Source of the DNA: Pseudoroseicyclus tamaricis | GTDB taxonomy: Bacteria > Pseudomonadota > Alphaproteobacteria > Rhodobacterales > Rhodobacteraceae | Assembly (NCBI RefSeq): GCF_012070395.1 | Contig: NZ_JAAFYS010000003.1 | Location: forward strand, 310,001-374,000 | DNA length: 64,000 nucleotides | Direction of reading: 5' to 3' | Shown here: piece by piece, positions 1-7,577 of the stretch | Layout: every line of letters starts with the position of its first letter | Numbering within the stretch: the first letter of the stretch is position 1 | Notes under the pieces: generated by a model | What the model was told of the DNA's origin: nothing | The model's input: the letters and a program-made list of their open reading frames with translations, nothing else | Databases searched by the model: none | Program-made: the position numbers and the translations under genes

Positions 1-916
1 CGACGAGCTGCGCATCGTCACGCCGCAGGGGCAGGTGCCCGTCTCCAACTTCGTCACCCGCCGGGCCGAGCCCAGCGTGGGGGAGATCCAGCGCCGCAAC
101 GGGGTCTACGCGATCAGCGTCGCCGCGAACCTGCTGCCCGGCTACGACACCGCCGCCTCGGTGGATGCCGTGCAGGCGTGGGACCAGTCGCAGGACTGGC
201 CGGGTGACATCGAGCTGATTTACGGCGGCGCCGAGGAGCAGATGGGCGACACCAACGCCTTCATGGTGCAGGCCTTCACCGCGGCGATGTTCCTGATCTT
301 CCTGGTGCTGCTGCTGGAGTACAACTCCTTCTACCAGGTGATCGTGACGCTCTCGACCGTGCTCATGTCCATCGCCGGCGTGCTGCTGGGGATGGTGGTC
401 ACGGGCATGTCCTTCTCGGCCATCATGTCCGGCCTCGGCATCGTCGCCCTGACGGGGATCGTGGTGAAGAACGGCATCGTGCTGATCGACACCTACAACC
501 ACTACCACCGCGACGACGGGGTGGATGCGATCACCGCCATGCTGCTTACCGTGGCCCAGCGGATCCGCCCGGTGCTGCTGACGGCGACGGTGACGGCGCT
601 GGGGGTCATCCCGATGGCGCTGAACGTGGAGTTCGATTTCATCCGCCGGGAGATCCAGGTGGGCGGCCTCGCCGGCCAGTTCTTCATCCACCTCTCGGCG
701 GCGCTCGTCTCGGGCCTCTTCGTCTCCACCCTGCTGACGCTGGTCATGGTGCCGGTGATGGTGACGGCGCCGACCGTCATCCGCGACGGCGCGGTGCGCG
801 GCTGGCAGCGCATCCGCGGGCGCAAGCCCGAGCCGGAAGCGGAGGAGGAAGAGCGCAAGGAACCCTTCCGCCTCGGCCCGGAGCACAAGCCGGCGCCCCC
901 GCTGGCAGCGGAATAG
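1..916 (+). CDS. RND efflux transporter permease, C-terminal part (truncated by window edge)
   Basis: The frame is open from the first bases, so only about the last 305 residues are present. RND permeases are inner-membrane proton/drug or lipid antiporters working with a periplasmic adaptor and an outer-membrane channel. What is visible is the end of the second periplasmic domain (SVDAVQAWDQSQDWPGDIE region) followed by several hydrophobic helices. The helices include the typical GLGIVALTGIVVKNGIVLID stretch and the following HRDDG...AITAMLLTVAQRIRPVLLTATV segment, characteristic of the AcrB/MexB superfamily. The tail is long and charged (about 45 residues rich in E, K, R, P). The substrate cannot be inferred. 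A hairpin terminator follows the stop. Confidence 0.93.
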   Translation, partial: DELRIVTPQGQVPVSNFVTRRAEPSVGEIQRRNGVYAISVAANLLPGYDTAASVDAVQAWDQSQDWPGDIELIYGGAEEQMGDTNAFMVQAFTAAMFLIFLVLLLEYNSFYQVIVTLSTVLMSIAGVLLGMVVTGMSFSAIMSGLGIVALTGIVVKNGIVLIDTYNHYHRDDGVDAITAMLLTVAQRIRPVLLTATVTALGVIPMALNVEFDFIRREIQVGGLAGQFFIHLSAALVSGLFVSTLLTLVMVPVMVTAPTVIRDGAVRGWQRIRGRKPEPEAEEEERKEPFRLGPEHKPAPPLAAE

Positions 917-927
917 AGCAGGACGAG

Positions 928-962
928 AACGCCCCGGCCCAGCGCCGGGGCGTTTCGCTTTT
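928..962 (+). terminator. Intrinsic terminator after the RND permease
   Basis: An 11-bp perfect inverted repeat (AACGCCCCGGC / GCCGGGGCGTT, loop of 5) lies 12 bases after the stop and is followed by TCGCTTTT. It would end the efflux-pump transcript. Confidence 0.75.
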
Positions 963-974
963 GGGGGGAAAGAG

Positions 975-1024
975 GTGGGGGCTCTGCCCCCACGCCCCCG
1001 AGGGTATTTTCGGCCAGATGAAAT
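975..1024 (+). repeat. R2 interspersed hairpin element, copy 1 (forward)
   Basis: Stem GTGGGGGC/GCCCCCAC with a 3-base loop, then CGCCCCCGAGGGTATTTT and a purine-rich tail. The same layout recurs at 5053, 26363, 31793, 46654 and 59335. This copy sits between the convergent RND permease and alcohol dehydrogenase genes. Confidence 0.75.
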
Positions 1025-1065
1025 GGCATCGAGGCGCTGCCCGGAGCATGGCGCGCGCGAGGAGG

Positions 1066-2205
1066 CTACATCGCTGCCTCGAAGAGGGCATGGAGGCCCG
1101 GCGCATCGAGCGGCACGGGGTTGCCGCCGCAGGACGGGTCCGCGAGCGCCATCTCGGTGAGGCGCGGCAGGTCCTCCCGCTGCACCCCCATCGCCCCGAG
1201 GCCGGAGGGGAAGCCGAAGGCGGCGTTCATCTCCTCCACCCGCGCCAGCAGCCCGTCGAAGCCGCCCGCCACGCCGAGATAGGGCGCCGCCTCCGTCAGC
1301 CGCGCCTCCACCGCCGGGCGGTTGAAGCGCAGCACCGCGGGCATGACGACGGCGTTCGTCGTCCCGTGATGGGTGCCGTAGACCGCGCCGACGGGATGGG
1401 AGAGTGCGTGGATCGCACCCAGCCCCTTCTGGAAGGCGACCGCCCCCATCGCGGCCGCGGCCATCATCTGCCCCCGTGCTTCGATGTCCGCCCCGTCCGC
1501 AAAGGCGCGCGGCAGGTAGGTCAGCGCCAGCCGCATCCCTTCCAGCGCGATGCCCTGGCTCATGGGGTGGAAATGCGGGCTGCAGAAGGCCTCGAGGCAA
1601 TGGGCCAGCGCATCCATCCCCGTCCCCGCCGTCAGCGCCGGCGGCAGGCCGAGCGTCAGCTCGGGGTCGCAGATCACCGCCGCGGGGAGGAGGCGGGGGT
1701 GGAAGATGATCTTCTTCTCATGGCTTTCAACCCGCGTCAGCACCCCGGCGCGACCGACCTCCGAGCCCGTGCCCGCCGTCGTCGGCACGGCGACGATGGG
1801 GGCGATGCCCTCCAGCTCCGCCCGCGTCCACCAGTCGCCCACGTCCTCGAAGTCCCAGACCGGCCGGTGCTGCGCCACCATGAAGGCGACCAGCTTGCCG
1901 AGATCGAGCCCCGAGCCGCCGCCGAAGGCCACCACCCCGTCATGCCCGCCGGCGCGGAACGCCTCCACCCCGGCCGCGAGGTTCGCCTGCACCGGGTTGG
2001 CATCGACCTCGGCGAAGAGCCCGGCCCCCAGCCCGCCGCCGCGCAGCACCTCCGTCGCCCGCGCAGTGATCTCGGCCCCGGCGAGCCCCCTGTCCGTCAC
2101 CAGCAGCGGCCGCGCCATCCCGGCGGCCCGCGCCACCTCCGCCAGCTCTGCAATGCGGCCGGCGCCGAAGCGGATGGCGGTGGGGTAGGACCAGTCGCCC
2201 CTCAT
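1066..2205 (-). CDS. Iron-containing alcohol dehydrogenase
   Basis: The protein has 379 residues, the usual size for the group III (Fe-ADH) family, cytosolic NAD(P)-dependent alcohol/aldehyde oxidoreductases. The nucleotide-binding stretch FGGGSGLDLGK is near residue 98. The metal-site region with GTGMDALAHCLEA and a second histidine cluster HPVGAVYGTHHGT are both present. Its ATG overlaps the stop of the upstream glutamine synthetase-like gene by 4 bp, so the two are translationally coupled. That coupling hints at oxidation of an amino-alcohol or of an aldehyde from a gamma-glutamylated intermediate. This is inference; the substrate is not shown by the sequence. Confidence 0.92.
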   Translation of the reverse strand: MRGDWSYPTAIRFGAGRIAELAEVARAAGMARPLLVTDRGLAGAEITARATEVLRGGGLGAGLFAEVDANPVQANLAAGVEAFRAGGHDGVVAFGGGSGLDLGKLVAFMVAQHRPVWDFEDVGDWWTRAELEGIAPIVAVPTTAGTGSEVGRAGVLTRVESHEKKIIFHPRLLPAAVICDPELTLGLPPALTAGTGMDALAHCLEAFCSPHFHPMSQGIALEGMRLALTYLPRAFADGADIEARGQMMAAAAMGAVAFQKGLGAIHALSHPVGAVYGTHHGTTNAVVMPAVLRFNRPAVEARLTEAAPYLGVAGGFDGLLARVEEMNAAFGFPSGLGAMGVQREDLPRLTEMALADPSCGGNPVPLDAPGLHALFEAAM

Positions 2206-3563
2206 GCCCGCTCGAAGCCCCGGCGCAGATCCCAGTCGGTCACCACGCGGTCCGTCTCGGCGATCTCCCAGCGGGCGGCGTGGAGGTAATGCGCCACCAC
2301 CTCGTCCCCGAAGGCGGCGCGGAGCATGGTGGAGCCATCAAGGCACTCCGTCGCCTCGCGCAGCGTCCTCGGCACCTCCGGCACGCCGCTGGCGCCGTAC
2401 ATGTCCCCCGTCTGCTCCGGCGCCAGCTCCAGCCCCTCCTCGATGCCGGCGAGCCCGGCCGCGAGCAGCGCCGCGAGGGCGAGGTAGGGGTTGAGATCGG
2501 CGCCGCCGATCCGGCACTCGACCCGCACGCCCGGGCCCCCGGCGCCGACGACGCGGAAGGCGGCGGTGCGGTTGTCGGTGCTCCAGACAACCTTGGTGGG
2601 CGCGAAGAGCCCCTCGGTGAAGCGCTTGTAGCTGTTGACGTAGGGCGCGAGGAACACCGCCACCTCGCGCGCGTATTTCAGCTGTCCCGCAAGGTAGCTG
2701 CGCATGATGGGCGACATCGCCCCGGCCTCACCCGGCGCGAAGAAGGCAGGCCCCTCCTGCCCCGCCAGCGACTGGTGGACATGGGCGGAGGAGCCGGCCC
2801 TGCCCGTTGCGTACTTGGCCATGAAGGTGGCGGCGCGGCCATGCGCCTCGGCGATCTCCTTCACCGCCAGCTTGGTCAGCGCGTGGTTGTCGGCCACCTG
2901 CATCGCCGGCCCGTAGCGGGAGTTGATCTCGTGCTGGCCGACCTCCGCCTCGCCCTTGCTGTTCTCCACCGCCACGCCGGCGCCGTAGAGCCCGTTGCGG
3001 ATCGCCCGCATCACCGGCTCGTCCTTGCCCGTGCCCTGCAGCGAGTAGTCGATGTTGTGGCGCACCGTCGGCTGCAGCCCCCGCCAGCCGGCGGCGGCGT
3101 GGGCCTCGTAGCCGCCCTCGAAGAGAAAGAACTCCAGCTCCGTCGCCATCATCGGCTCGAAGCCCATCTTCCGCGCCCGCGCCACCTGCCCGGCCAGCAT
3201 CGAGCGCGGCGCGATCGGCACCGGCGCCCCCTCCGGCCCGAGGAAATCGCAGAAGACCAGCGCCGTGGCCGGCTGCCACGGGATCAGCCGCAGCGTCGAG
3301 AGGTCCGGGCGGTGCGCGTAATCGCCGTAGCCGCCCTCCCAGCCGGTGGAGGCGTAGCCCTGCACCGTCTCCATCTCCAGATCCGTGGCGAGCAGATAGT
3401 TGCAGCCGTGCGAGCCCTCCTCGGCGACGTCGAGGAAGTGGGCGGCGTGGAAGCGCTTGCCCATCAGCCGGCCCTGCATGTCGGCGACGGCGGTGAGCAC
3501 CGTGTCGATCTTGCCGTCCTCGACGCGGGCTCTCAGCCCCTCCGGCTTCAATGGTTCCTGCAC
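2202..3563 (-). CDS. Glutamine synthetase family protein (gamma-glutamyl-amine ligase type)
   Basis: This is a 453-residue glutamine synthetase fold. Visible landmarks are the N-terminal beta-grasp start (DMQGRLMGKRF), metal-ligand segments around TELEFFLF and VGQHEINSRYGPAM, the ATP/glutamate loop GSSAHVHQSL, and the SYKRF...PTKVVWSTDNRTAAFRV block. The tyrosine adenylylation loop of the housekeeping GlnA was not found. With the length, this points to the GSIII-like/PuuA-type enzymes that join glutamate to amines such as putrescine or ethanolamine. The gene is coupled to the Fe-ADH gene, supporting a small amine or amino-alcohol catabolic operon. The exact acceptor amine is unknown. Confidence 0.9.
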   Translation of the reverse strand: MQEPLKPEGLRARVEDGKIDTVLTAVADMQGRLMGKRFHAAHFLDVAEEGSHGCNYLLATDLEMETVQGYASTGWEGGYGDYAHRPDLSTLRLIPWQPATALVFCDFLGPEGAPVPIAPRSMLAGQVARARKMGFEPMMATELEFFLFEGGYEAHAAAGWRGLQPTVRHNIDYSLQGTGKDEPVMRAIRNGLYGAGVAVENSKGEAEVGQHEINSRYGPAMQVADNHALTKLAVKEIAEAHGRAATFMAKYATGRAGSSAHVHQSLAGQEGPAFFAPGEAGAMSPIMRSYLAGQLKYAREVAVFLAPYVNSYKRFTEGLFAPTKVVWSTDNRTAAFRVVGAGGPGVRVECRIGGADLNPYLALAALLAAGLAGIEEGLELAPEQTGDMYGASGVPEVPRTLREATECLDGSTMLRAAFGDEVVAHYLHAARWEIAETDRVVTDWDLRRGFERA

Positions 3564-3644
3564 GCCGCGCTTCCCTGCCTCTGCGCCGGCACGCCAGCCG
3601 GCGGCGCCATGATGGCGGAGCGCGGCAGCAAACGGAAGGCGCCG

Positions 3645-3794
3645 TCAGCCGCGCCGGCCGCTGCCGCCGCCCGGTTGCGGCTCGCCCTCGAAAGGGCGGG
3701 TCTGGGCGGTGCGCGTGGCGCGGTAGCCGAGGTAGGCGCCGAGCGAGAAGAGCAGCACGAAGCCGAGGATGGCGATGAGGATGATCGTCGTCAC
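3645..3794 (-). CDS. Small single-helix membrane protein (49 aa), unknown function
   Basis: A GTG-started frame preceded at a good distance by AGGGAG. Residues 3-23 form one hydrophobic helix (TIILIAILGFVLLFSLGAYL), followed by a basic YRATRTAQTR segment and a Gly/Arg-rich tail. It lies 81 bp upstream of the glutamine synthetase-like gene on the same strand, so it may be the first gene of that operon. I recognise no family. The ribosome site and clean N-terminal helix favour a real gene, but the length keeps this tentative. Confidence 0.5.
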   Translation of the reverse strand: MTTIILIAILGFVLLFSLGAYLGYRATRTAQTRPFEGEPQPGGGSGRRG

Positions 3795-3844
3795 GTGGCG
3801 CGGCTCCCTGTGGTGCGGTGGGCGAACCCGGCGGGCGCCCCCTC

Positions 3845-3884
3845 GACTTTCCGGCAAAAAGACCAAAGTCTTGCGCCGAAGACT
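3845..3884. promoter_or_regulatory. Nested inverted repeats just upstream of the Rieske gene
   Basis: GACTTT (3845) pairs with AAAGTC (3865). The overlapping AGTCTT (3867) pairs with AAGACT (3879) across a 6-base gap. They end 18 bases before the oxygenase ATG and lie in the gap between two divergent genes, so they are well placed for an operator. No regulator gene is adjacent. Confidence 0.35.
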
Positions 3885-3902
3885 AGGCGGGAAGGACCCC
3901 TG

Positions 3903-5039
3903 ATGAAAGACTCTCCGTCGCAGCCCGCCGCGCTGGAGGAGCTGCGTGCCACACTCGCCGCCCCCTTCGAGGAGGGGCGGGCCATGCCCAAGAGCCTCTA
4001 CACCTCCCCCGAAGTGCTGGCGCTGGAGCAGGAGCGGCTCTTCGCGCGTGAGTGGGTCAGCGCCGGCCGCGCCTCGCGCCTCGCGGTGCCGGGCGACTAC
4101 CTGACGATGGAGATCGCGGGCGAGCCGGTCATCGTGCTGCGGGATAGGGAGGGGCGCCTGCACGCCCTCTCCAACGTCTGCCGCCACCGCATGGCCCTGC
4201 TGCTGGAGGGGGAGGGCAACACCCGCACGATCACCTGCCCCTACCACGCGTGGAGCTACAACCTCGACGGCACGCTCCGCGGCGCGCCCGGCATGGGCCG
4301 CAACGCCGCCTTCTCGCGCGAGGGGATCGCCCTGCCCGAGATCGCTTGCCAGGAGTGGAAGGGCTGGATCATGCTCTGCCTCGACCCGCAGACGCCGCCC
4401 CCCTCGGAGCGGCTGGGCGCCCTTGATGATCTCATCGGCCACTACCGCATGGAGGATTACGTCGAGCTCTTCCACGAGACCTTCCGCTGGAAGACCAACT
4501 GGAAGGTCCTCGGCGAGAACTTCATGGAAAGCTACCACCTGCCCGCCTGCCACGCCGGCACCATCGGCGGCGCGGTGGACCTCGAAGAGATGACCTGCCC
4601 GCCGGGGGAGGAGGGCTTCAACTATCACTGGATCCTGAAGGACGAGACCGCCCGCCTCGCCCTCGCCCACGACAAGAACACCTGGCTCACCGGCGAAGAC
4701 CGCCGCAAGACCTGGCTCGTCTCGATTTACCCCTCACTCTTCATCACGCTGACGCCCGGCTACTTCTGGTACCTCTCCCTGACGCCCGTGGCGCCCGGCG
4801 AGGTGGACGTCCTCTACGGCGGCGGGCTAGCCCCCGAGTTCCTCGGCGAGACGGAGGCGGAGGAGAACTTCACAGCCCTCAAGACCCTGCTGGACGAGGT
4901 GAACATGGAGGACAAGGCCTGCACCGAGGCCGTCTATCGCGGCCTCTCCTCCCGCCTCGGCGCCCCCGGCCCCCTCAGCCACCTCGAGCGTCCCAATTGG
5001 GATTTCGCCCGCTACATCCTCTCCCGCCTCACCGACTAG
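3903..5039 (+). CDS. Rieske non-heme iron oxygenase, alpha subunit type
   Basis: The protein has 378 residues. The N-terminal Rieske domain carries CRH at about residues 93-95 and CPYH at 112-115 (C-X-H-X16-C-X2-H) for the 2Fe-2S cluster. The catalytic SRPBCC domain carries NFMESYHLPACH, giving the two iron-binding histidines, with a later acidic ligand likely in the DEVNMEDKACTE region. Family members hydroxylate aromatics or demethylate/cleave quaternary amines such as choline, carnitine and betaine. No reductase or beta subunit is adjacent, so electrons probably come from a shared reductase. The ATG at 3903 has GGGAAGGACC before it. The substrate is unknown; divergence from amine genes makes a quaternary amine plausible. 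Confidence 0.9.
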   Translation: MKDSPSQPAALEELRATLAAPFEEGRAMPKSLYTSPEVLALEQERLFAREWVSAGRASRLAVPGDYLTMEIAGEPVIVLRDREGRLHALSNVCRHRMALLLEGEGNTRTITCPYHAWSYNLDGTLRGAPGMGRNAAFSREGIALPEIACQEWKGWIMLCLDPQTPPPSERLGALDDLIGHYRMEDYVELFHETFRWKTNWKVLGENFMESYHLPACHAGTIGGAVDLEEMTCPPGEEGFNYHWILKDETARLALAHDKNTWLTGEDRRKTWLVSIYPSLFITLTPGYFWYLSLTPVAPGEVDVLYGGGLAPEFLGETEAEENFTALKTLLDEVNMEDKACTEAVYRGLSSRLGAPGPLSHLERPNWDFARYILSRLTD

Positions 5040-5052
5040 CCGCGCGCGCCCC

Positions 5053-5116
5053 CTCGCTTTTCCCGAAATATTCCTCGGGGGGGCCAGCCCAGCCGGCGGG
5101 GGGCAGACAGCCCCCC
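5053..5116 (-). repeat. R2 interspersed hairpin element, copy 2 (reverse)
   Basis: CTCGCTTTTCCCGAAATATT, a run of C/G, then a 7-bp stem GGGGGGC/GCCCCCC around AGACA. It starts 14 bp after the Rieske stop and separates it from the convergent CoA-binding gene. Confidence 0.75.
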
Positions 5117-5145
5117 TTCTACCGCTCGCCTCCCCGCGGAGACGG

Positions 5146-5571
5146 TCAGTCCATGAGCCGCGGGATCTCGATGGCCGGGCAGCGATCCTGCACCACCTTC
5201 AGCCCCTTGGCCCGAGCCACCTCGGCGGCGGAGAAGCTGGTGATGCCGAGCTGCATCCAGATGCTCTTGAGCGTCTTGAAATGCGACATGGCGGCGAGCG
5301 CGACGGAGGGGACGTCCTCCGACTTGCGGAAGATGTCGACCATGTCGACCTCCTCCTCCACCTCGCGGATGTCGCCGTAGACCGTCTCGCCCAGCAGCTC
5401 CTTGCCGGCGATGCGCGGGTTGACCGGGATCACCCGGTAGCCGCGCGATTGAAGGTAGCGCATCACCCGGTGCGACGGGCGATCCTCCTTGTCGGAGGCG
5501 CCGACCATGGCGATCACCTTCGCTTCGGTCAGGACCTCGCGGATGTAATCATCGGGCTGAATCAAGCGCAT
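5146..5571 (-). CDS. CoA-binding domain protein (YccU-like)
   Basis: A 141-residue single Rossmann-type CoA-binding domain. The start at 5571 (MRLIQPDDYI) is preferred over an upstream in-frame codon because AGGAG lies four bases before it. Near residue 24 is VGASDKEDRPSHRVMRYL, the hallmark of the family and of the N-terminal domain of succinyl-CoA synthetase alpha, followed by VIPVNPRIAGKELLGE. Homologues are small cytosolic proteins of unproven role thought to bind CoA or a nucleotide. No operon partner lies close by: the next gene upstream on this strand is over 200 bp away and a terminator intervenes. Confidence 0.88.
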   Translation of the reverse strand: MRLIQPDDYIREVLTEAKVIAMVGASDKEDRPSHRVMRYLQSRGYRVIPVNPRIAGKELLGETVYGDIREVEEEVDMVDIFRKSEDVPSVALAAMSHFKTLKSIWMQLGITSFSAAEVARAKGLKVVQDRCPAIEIPRLMD

Positions 5572-5608
5572 GGGTCTCCTCCCTCTCTCCCTTTCCACCG
5601 GTGTTCAG

Positions 5609-5641
5609 AAAAAAGCGCCCGAAGCCAAGAGGCCCGGGCGC
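5609..5641 (-). terminator. Intrinsic terminator reading on the minus strand
   Basis: Minus-strand stem of 7 bp (GCGCCCG/CGGGCGC) with an inner GCC/GGC pairing, followed directly by six T. It lies 145 bp after the YHS gene stop, so it ends either a long 3' leader of that transcript or a separate small RNA. Confidence 0.75.
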
Positions 5642-5765
5642 AAAGGTGTGGAACGAGGGACAGTGATCGAAAGCGCGCATGTTCCATTGAGGCGCCTTCA
5701 TGAGACAATATTGGCACAGGCAAGAAGAAAGGAAAGGGCGCTCAGAGAATCGTGATCACTGTGGC
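5609..5765 (-). ncRNA. Candidate small RNA or structured 3' UTR
   Basis: This 150-base stretch has no convincing gene and ends in a good intrinsic terminator on the minus strand. Near its two ends are complementary 9-mers: GATCACTGT at 5754-5762 and ACAGTGATC at 5660-5668. They could form a long-range closing stem around a roughly 85-base loop. I cannot assign a known RNA family and saw no strong promoter inside, so it may instead be the processed 3' end of the YHS transcript. Confidence 0.3.
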
Positions 5766-5785
5766 CGCTCGGCCGCCCTTGCCGC

Positions 5786-6241
5786 TCAGCCGAGGATGGT
5801 CGGCCAATGCTGGTTGGCCGCGGCGATGTTCCCCTCCGCATCGGTCCGCCAGCGGGCGCGGATATCCAGCGAGTAGTTCAGGTAGAGCCGCCCCTCGTGG
5901 ATCGTGAAGGCGTCCGGCACCGTGGGCGCGAGGGCGCCCTTGGCCAGCGCGAAGGCGCAGTAGCCGCCGTAGCGAGGGGCATAGCGGGCCGGGTTCATCT
6001 CGAAGGCGGCGCGGGAGGCGTCGGAGGCGAAGTGCCAGACCGCGCCGCGCCACATCAGCGCCGCGCGCGGAGAGCCGGAGCGCGGCCCCCCGTCGGTGAA
6101 GTAGGAGACGGGATCGGTGCCGCCAATGGCGATGCCGCCGGGCGCGTAGATCTCCGCCGTGCCGGCGAGGGCCGGACGGGCGGCGGCGAGGGCGAGCGGG
6201 CTGAGCGCGAGCGAGTGCAGCAGGTGGCGGCGCGTGGGCAT
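5786..6241 (-). CDS. Exported YHS domain-containing protein
   Basis: A 151-residue protein. The start at 6241 is set by GGAGG six bases upstream. The N-terminus MPTRRHLLHSLALSPLALAA is an export signal with twin arginines, compatible with Tat or Sec, ending near ARPALA. The mature part is a YHS-like domain (GGTDPVSYFTDGGPRSG ... WHFASDASRAAFEMNPARYAPRYGGYCAFALAKG). In this family the domain is thought to bind a metal, often copper or iron, in the periplasm. No metal-transport gene is adjacent. Its transcript probably runs to the terminator at 5609. Confidence 0.85.
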   Translation of the reverse strand: MPTRRHLLHSLALSPLALAAARPALAGTAEIYAPGGIAIGGTDPVSYFTDGGPRSGSPRAALMWRGAVWHFASDASRAAFEMNPARYAPRYGGYCAFALAKGALAPTVPDAFTIHEGRLYLNYSLDIRARWRTDAEGNIAAANQHWPTILG

Positions 6242-6450
6242 ATCTGTCCTCCGTTGCGCCGAGAATGTGCCGCCCGGGCGCATCCGACCAGCCCCGCTCG
6301 CGCGGAGGTGACAGGGGGCCGGCGTGGCGGCGAAGCGGCGCGCCCGGAGATTCGCTTGCGATGCAGGGGGTTGTGCTGCCGCCCCGCCTGCCGCCCCTCG
6401 CGGGATCGTGCCCGGCGGATGGGCGGGGCGGTAACAATTCGCCCCCGGGG

Positions 6451-7236
6451 TCAGCCGGCCCCTTGCGCAGCACTGGCGGCGTAGAGCGCCACCGCGGCGG
6501 CGTTGGAGACGTTGAGCGAGCCGAAGGTGCCGGCCGCCTCGATCCGCACCAGCGTGTCGCAGAGCTCGCGGGTCCGCTCACGCAGGCCCGGCCCCTCGGC
6601 GCCGAGCACCAGCGCCACTTTCTCCGAGGGCCCTTTCGACAGCGCGGCGGCGAGGCTTACCTCCCCCTCCCCGGCGAGGCCGAGGAGGAGCCAGCCCTCC
6701 TCGCGCAGCCGCTCCATCGTGTCGGCGAGGTTGCGCAGCCGCAGGTAGGGCTGCCGCTCCAGCGCGCCCGAGGCCGTCTTGGCCAGCGCCCCCGTCTCCG
6801 GCGCCGAGTGGCGGGCGACACCGATCACGGCGCGCGCCCCGAACACCTCCGCCGAGCGCAGCACGGCGCCGACGTTATGCGGGTCGCTCACCCGGTCGAG
6901 CAACACGAGGAGGCCCGGCCCCGGCTTCGCCAGCACGTCATCCAGCCCGCCCCAGTCGAGCGGCTTGGCCTCAAGCGCCGCGCCCTGGTGGACGGAGGAG
7001 GGATCGAGCGGCGCATCGAAGCGGCGGGCATCGACGATCTCCGGCTCGATGCCGGCGGCGGAGACCGCGTCCCCCAGCCGGTCTGCGGCGTTCTGGGTGA
7101 GCATCAGCCGCAGCTTCTCTCGCGCGGGGTTCATCAGGGCATCGCGCACGGCGTGCAGGCCGAAGAGCCACACGGTCTCCGCCGCCGACGCCCGGCGCGC
7201 CCGTTCCTTCTCGATGACCCACTTCGGCTTCTTCAT
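6451..7236 (-). CDS. rlmB: 23S rRNA (guanosine-2'-O-)-methyltransferase, TrmH/SpoU family
   Basis: A 261-residue SPOUT methyltransferase. An N-terminal substrate-binding domain (WLFGLHAVRDALMNP) leads into the knotted catalytic domain with motif 1 (LLVLLDRVSDPHNVGAVLRS), motif 2 (VLGAEGPGLRERTRE) and motif 3 (GSLNVSNAAAVALYA). RlmB methylates G2251 in the ribosomal P-loop; assignment to RlmB rather than another TrmH-type enzyme rests on length and motif 3. It is divergent from the tRNA-Tyr gene, with 114 bp between them. The 209-bp gap downstream to the YHS start holds nothing I could identify. Confidence 0.9.
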   Translation of the reverse strand: MKKPKWVIEKERARRASAAETVWLFGLHAVRDALMNPAREKLRLMLTQNAADRLGDAVSAAGIEPEIVDARRFDAPLDPSSVHQGAALEAKPLDWGGLDDVLAKPGPGLLVLLDRVSDPHNVGAVLRSAEVFGARAVIGVARHSAPETGALAKTASGALERQPYLRLRNLADTMERLREEGWLLLGLAGEGEVSLAAALSKGPSEKVALVLGAEGPGLRERTRELCDTLVRIEAAGTFGSLNVSNAAAVALYAASAAQGAG

Positions 7237-7310
7237 GCGCCCTGACTGCCTTGCCCCGCGCGCCTCCGCAAGGGCCTGCAGGGGCGGGCGCTGCCGCCGC
7301 CAAAACCTTG

Positions 7311-7339
7311 TTGACCTCTCGCCGAGGGCCGACTATTCC
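7311..7339 (+). promoter_or_regulatory. Sigma-70-type promoter of tRNA-Tyr
   Basis: TTGACC at 7311-7316 and TATTCC at 7334-7339 with an exact 17-base spacer. The predicted start near 7346 is only a few bases before the mature 5' end of the tRNA. Confidence 0.7.
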
Positions 7340-7350
7340 GCCCCAGCGTC

Positions 7351-7434
7351 GGGCGACGAGCTGCAAGGTGCGGCAGCGGACTGTAACTCCGCCGGGGAGA
7401 CCCACGCCTGGTTCGATTCCAGGGTCGCCCACCA
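7351..7434 (+). tRNA. tRNA-Tyr (anticodon GTA), CCA encoded
   Basis: An 84-base type II tRNA. The acceptor stem GGGCGAC/GTCGCCC is perfect. The anticodon stem GCGGA/TCCGC encloses CTGTAAC with anticodon GTA. A long variable arm contains GGG/CCC. The T-arm is CCTGG-TTCGATT-CCAGG and the 3' end is ACCA, with CCA encoded. It is the only tRNA found in the window. Confidence 0.97.
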
Positions 7435-7577
7435 CCTCCCCCCCGTTTTTCCCAGCACCGAGCCCTCGTTGCTCTCCACGCTCGATGAGCGTCCCGCCGC
7501 CCGGTTGCTCCTCCGCCAGGGCCACCCGAGCGCAATCGTCCCTTGCCTCGCGCCCTGCCCCGCAACAGATTTGCCCC

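Noticed and set aside
2202-3563. Housekeeping glutamine synthetase glnA
   Set aside because: No adenylylation-site tyrosine loop was found, and the operon partner is an alcohol dehydrogenase, not glnB.
2280-5039. A 919-codon plus-strand frame including the Rieske gene
   Set aside because: Only the last 378 codons have oxygenase features and a ribosome site; the earlier part is antisense to the glutamine synthetase-like gene.
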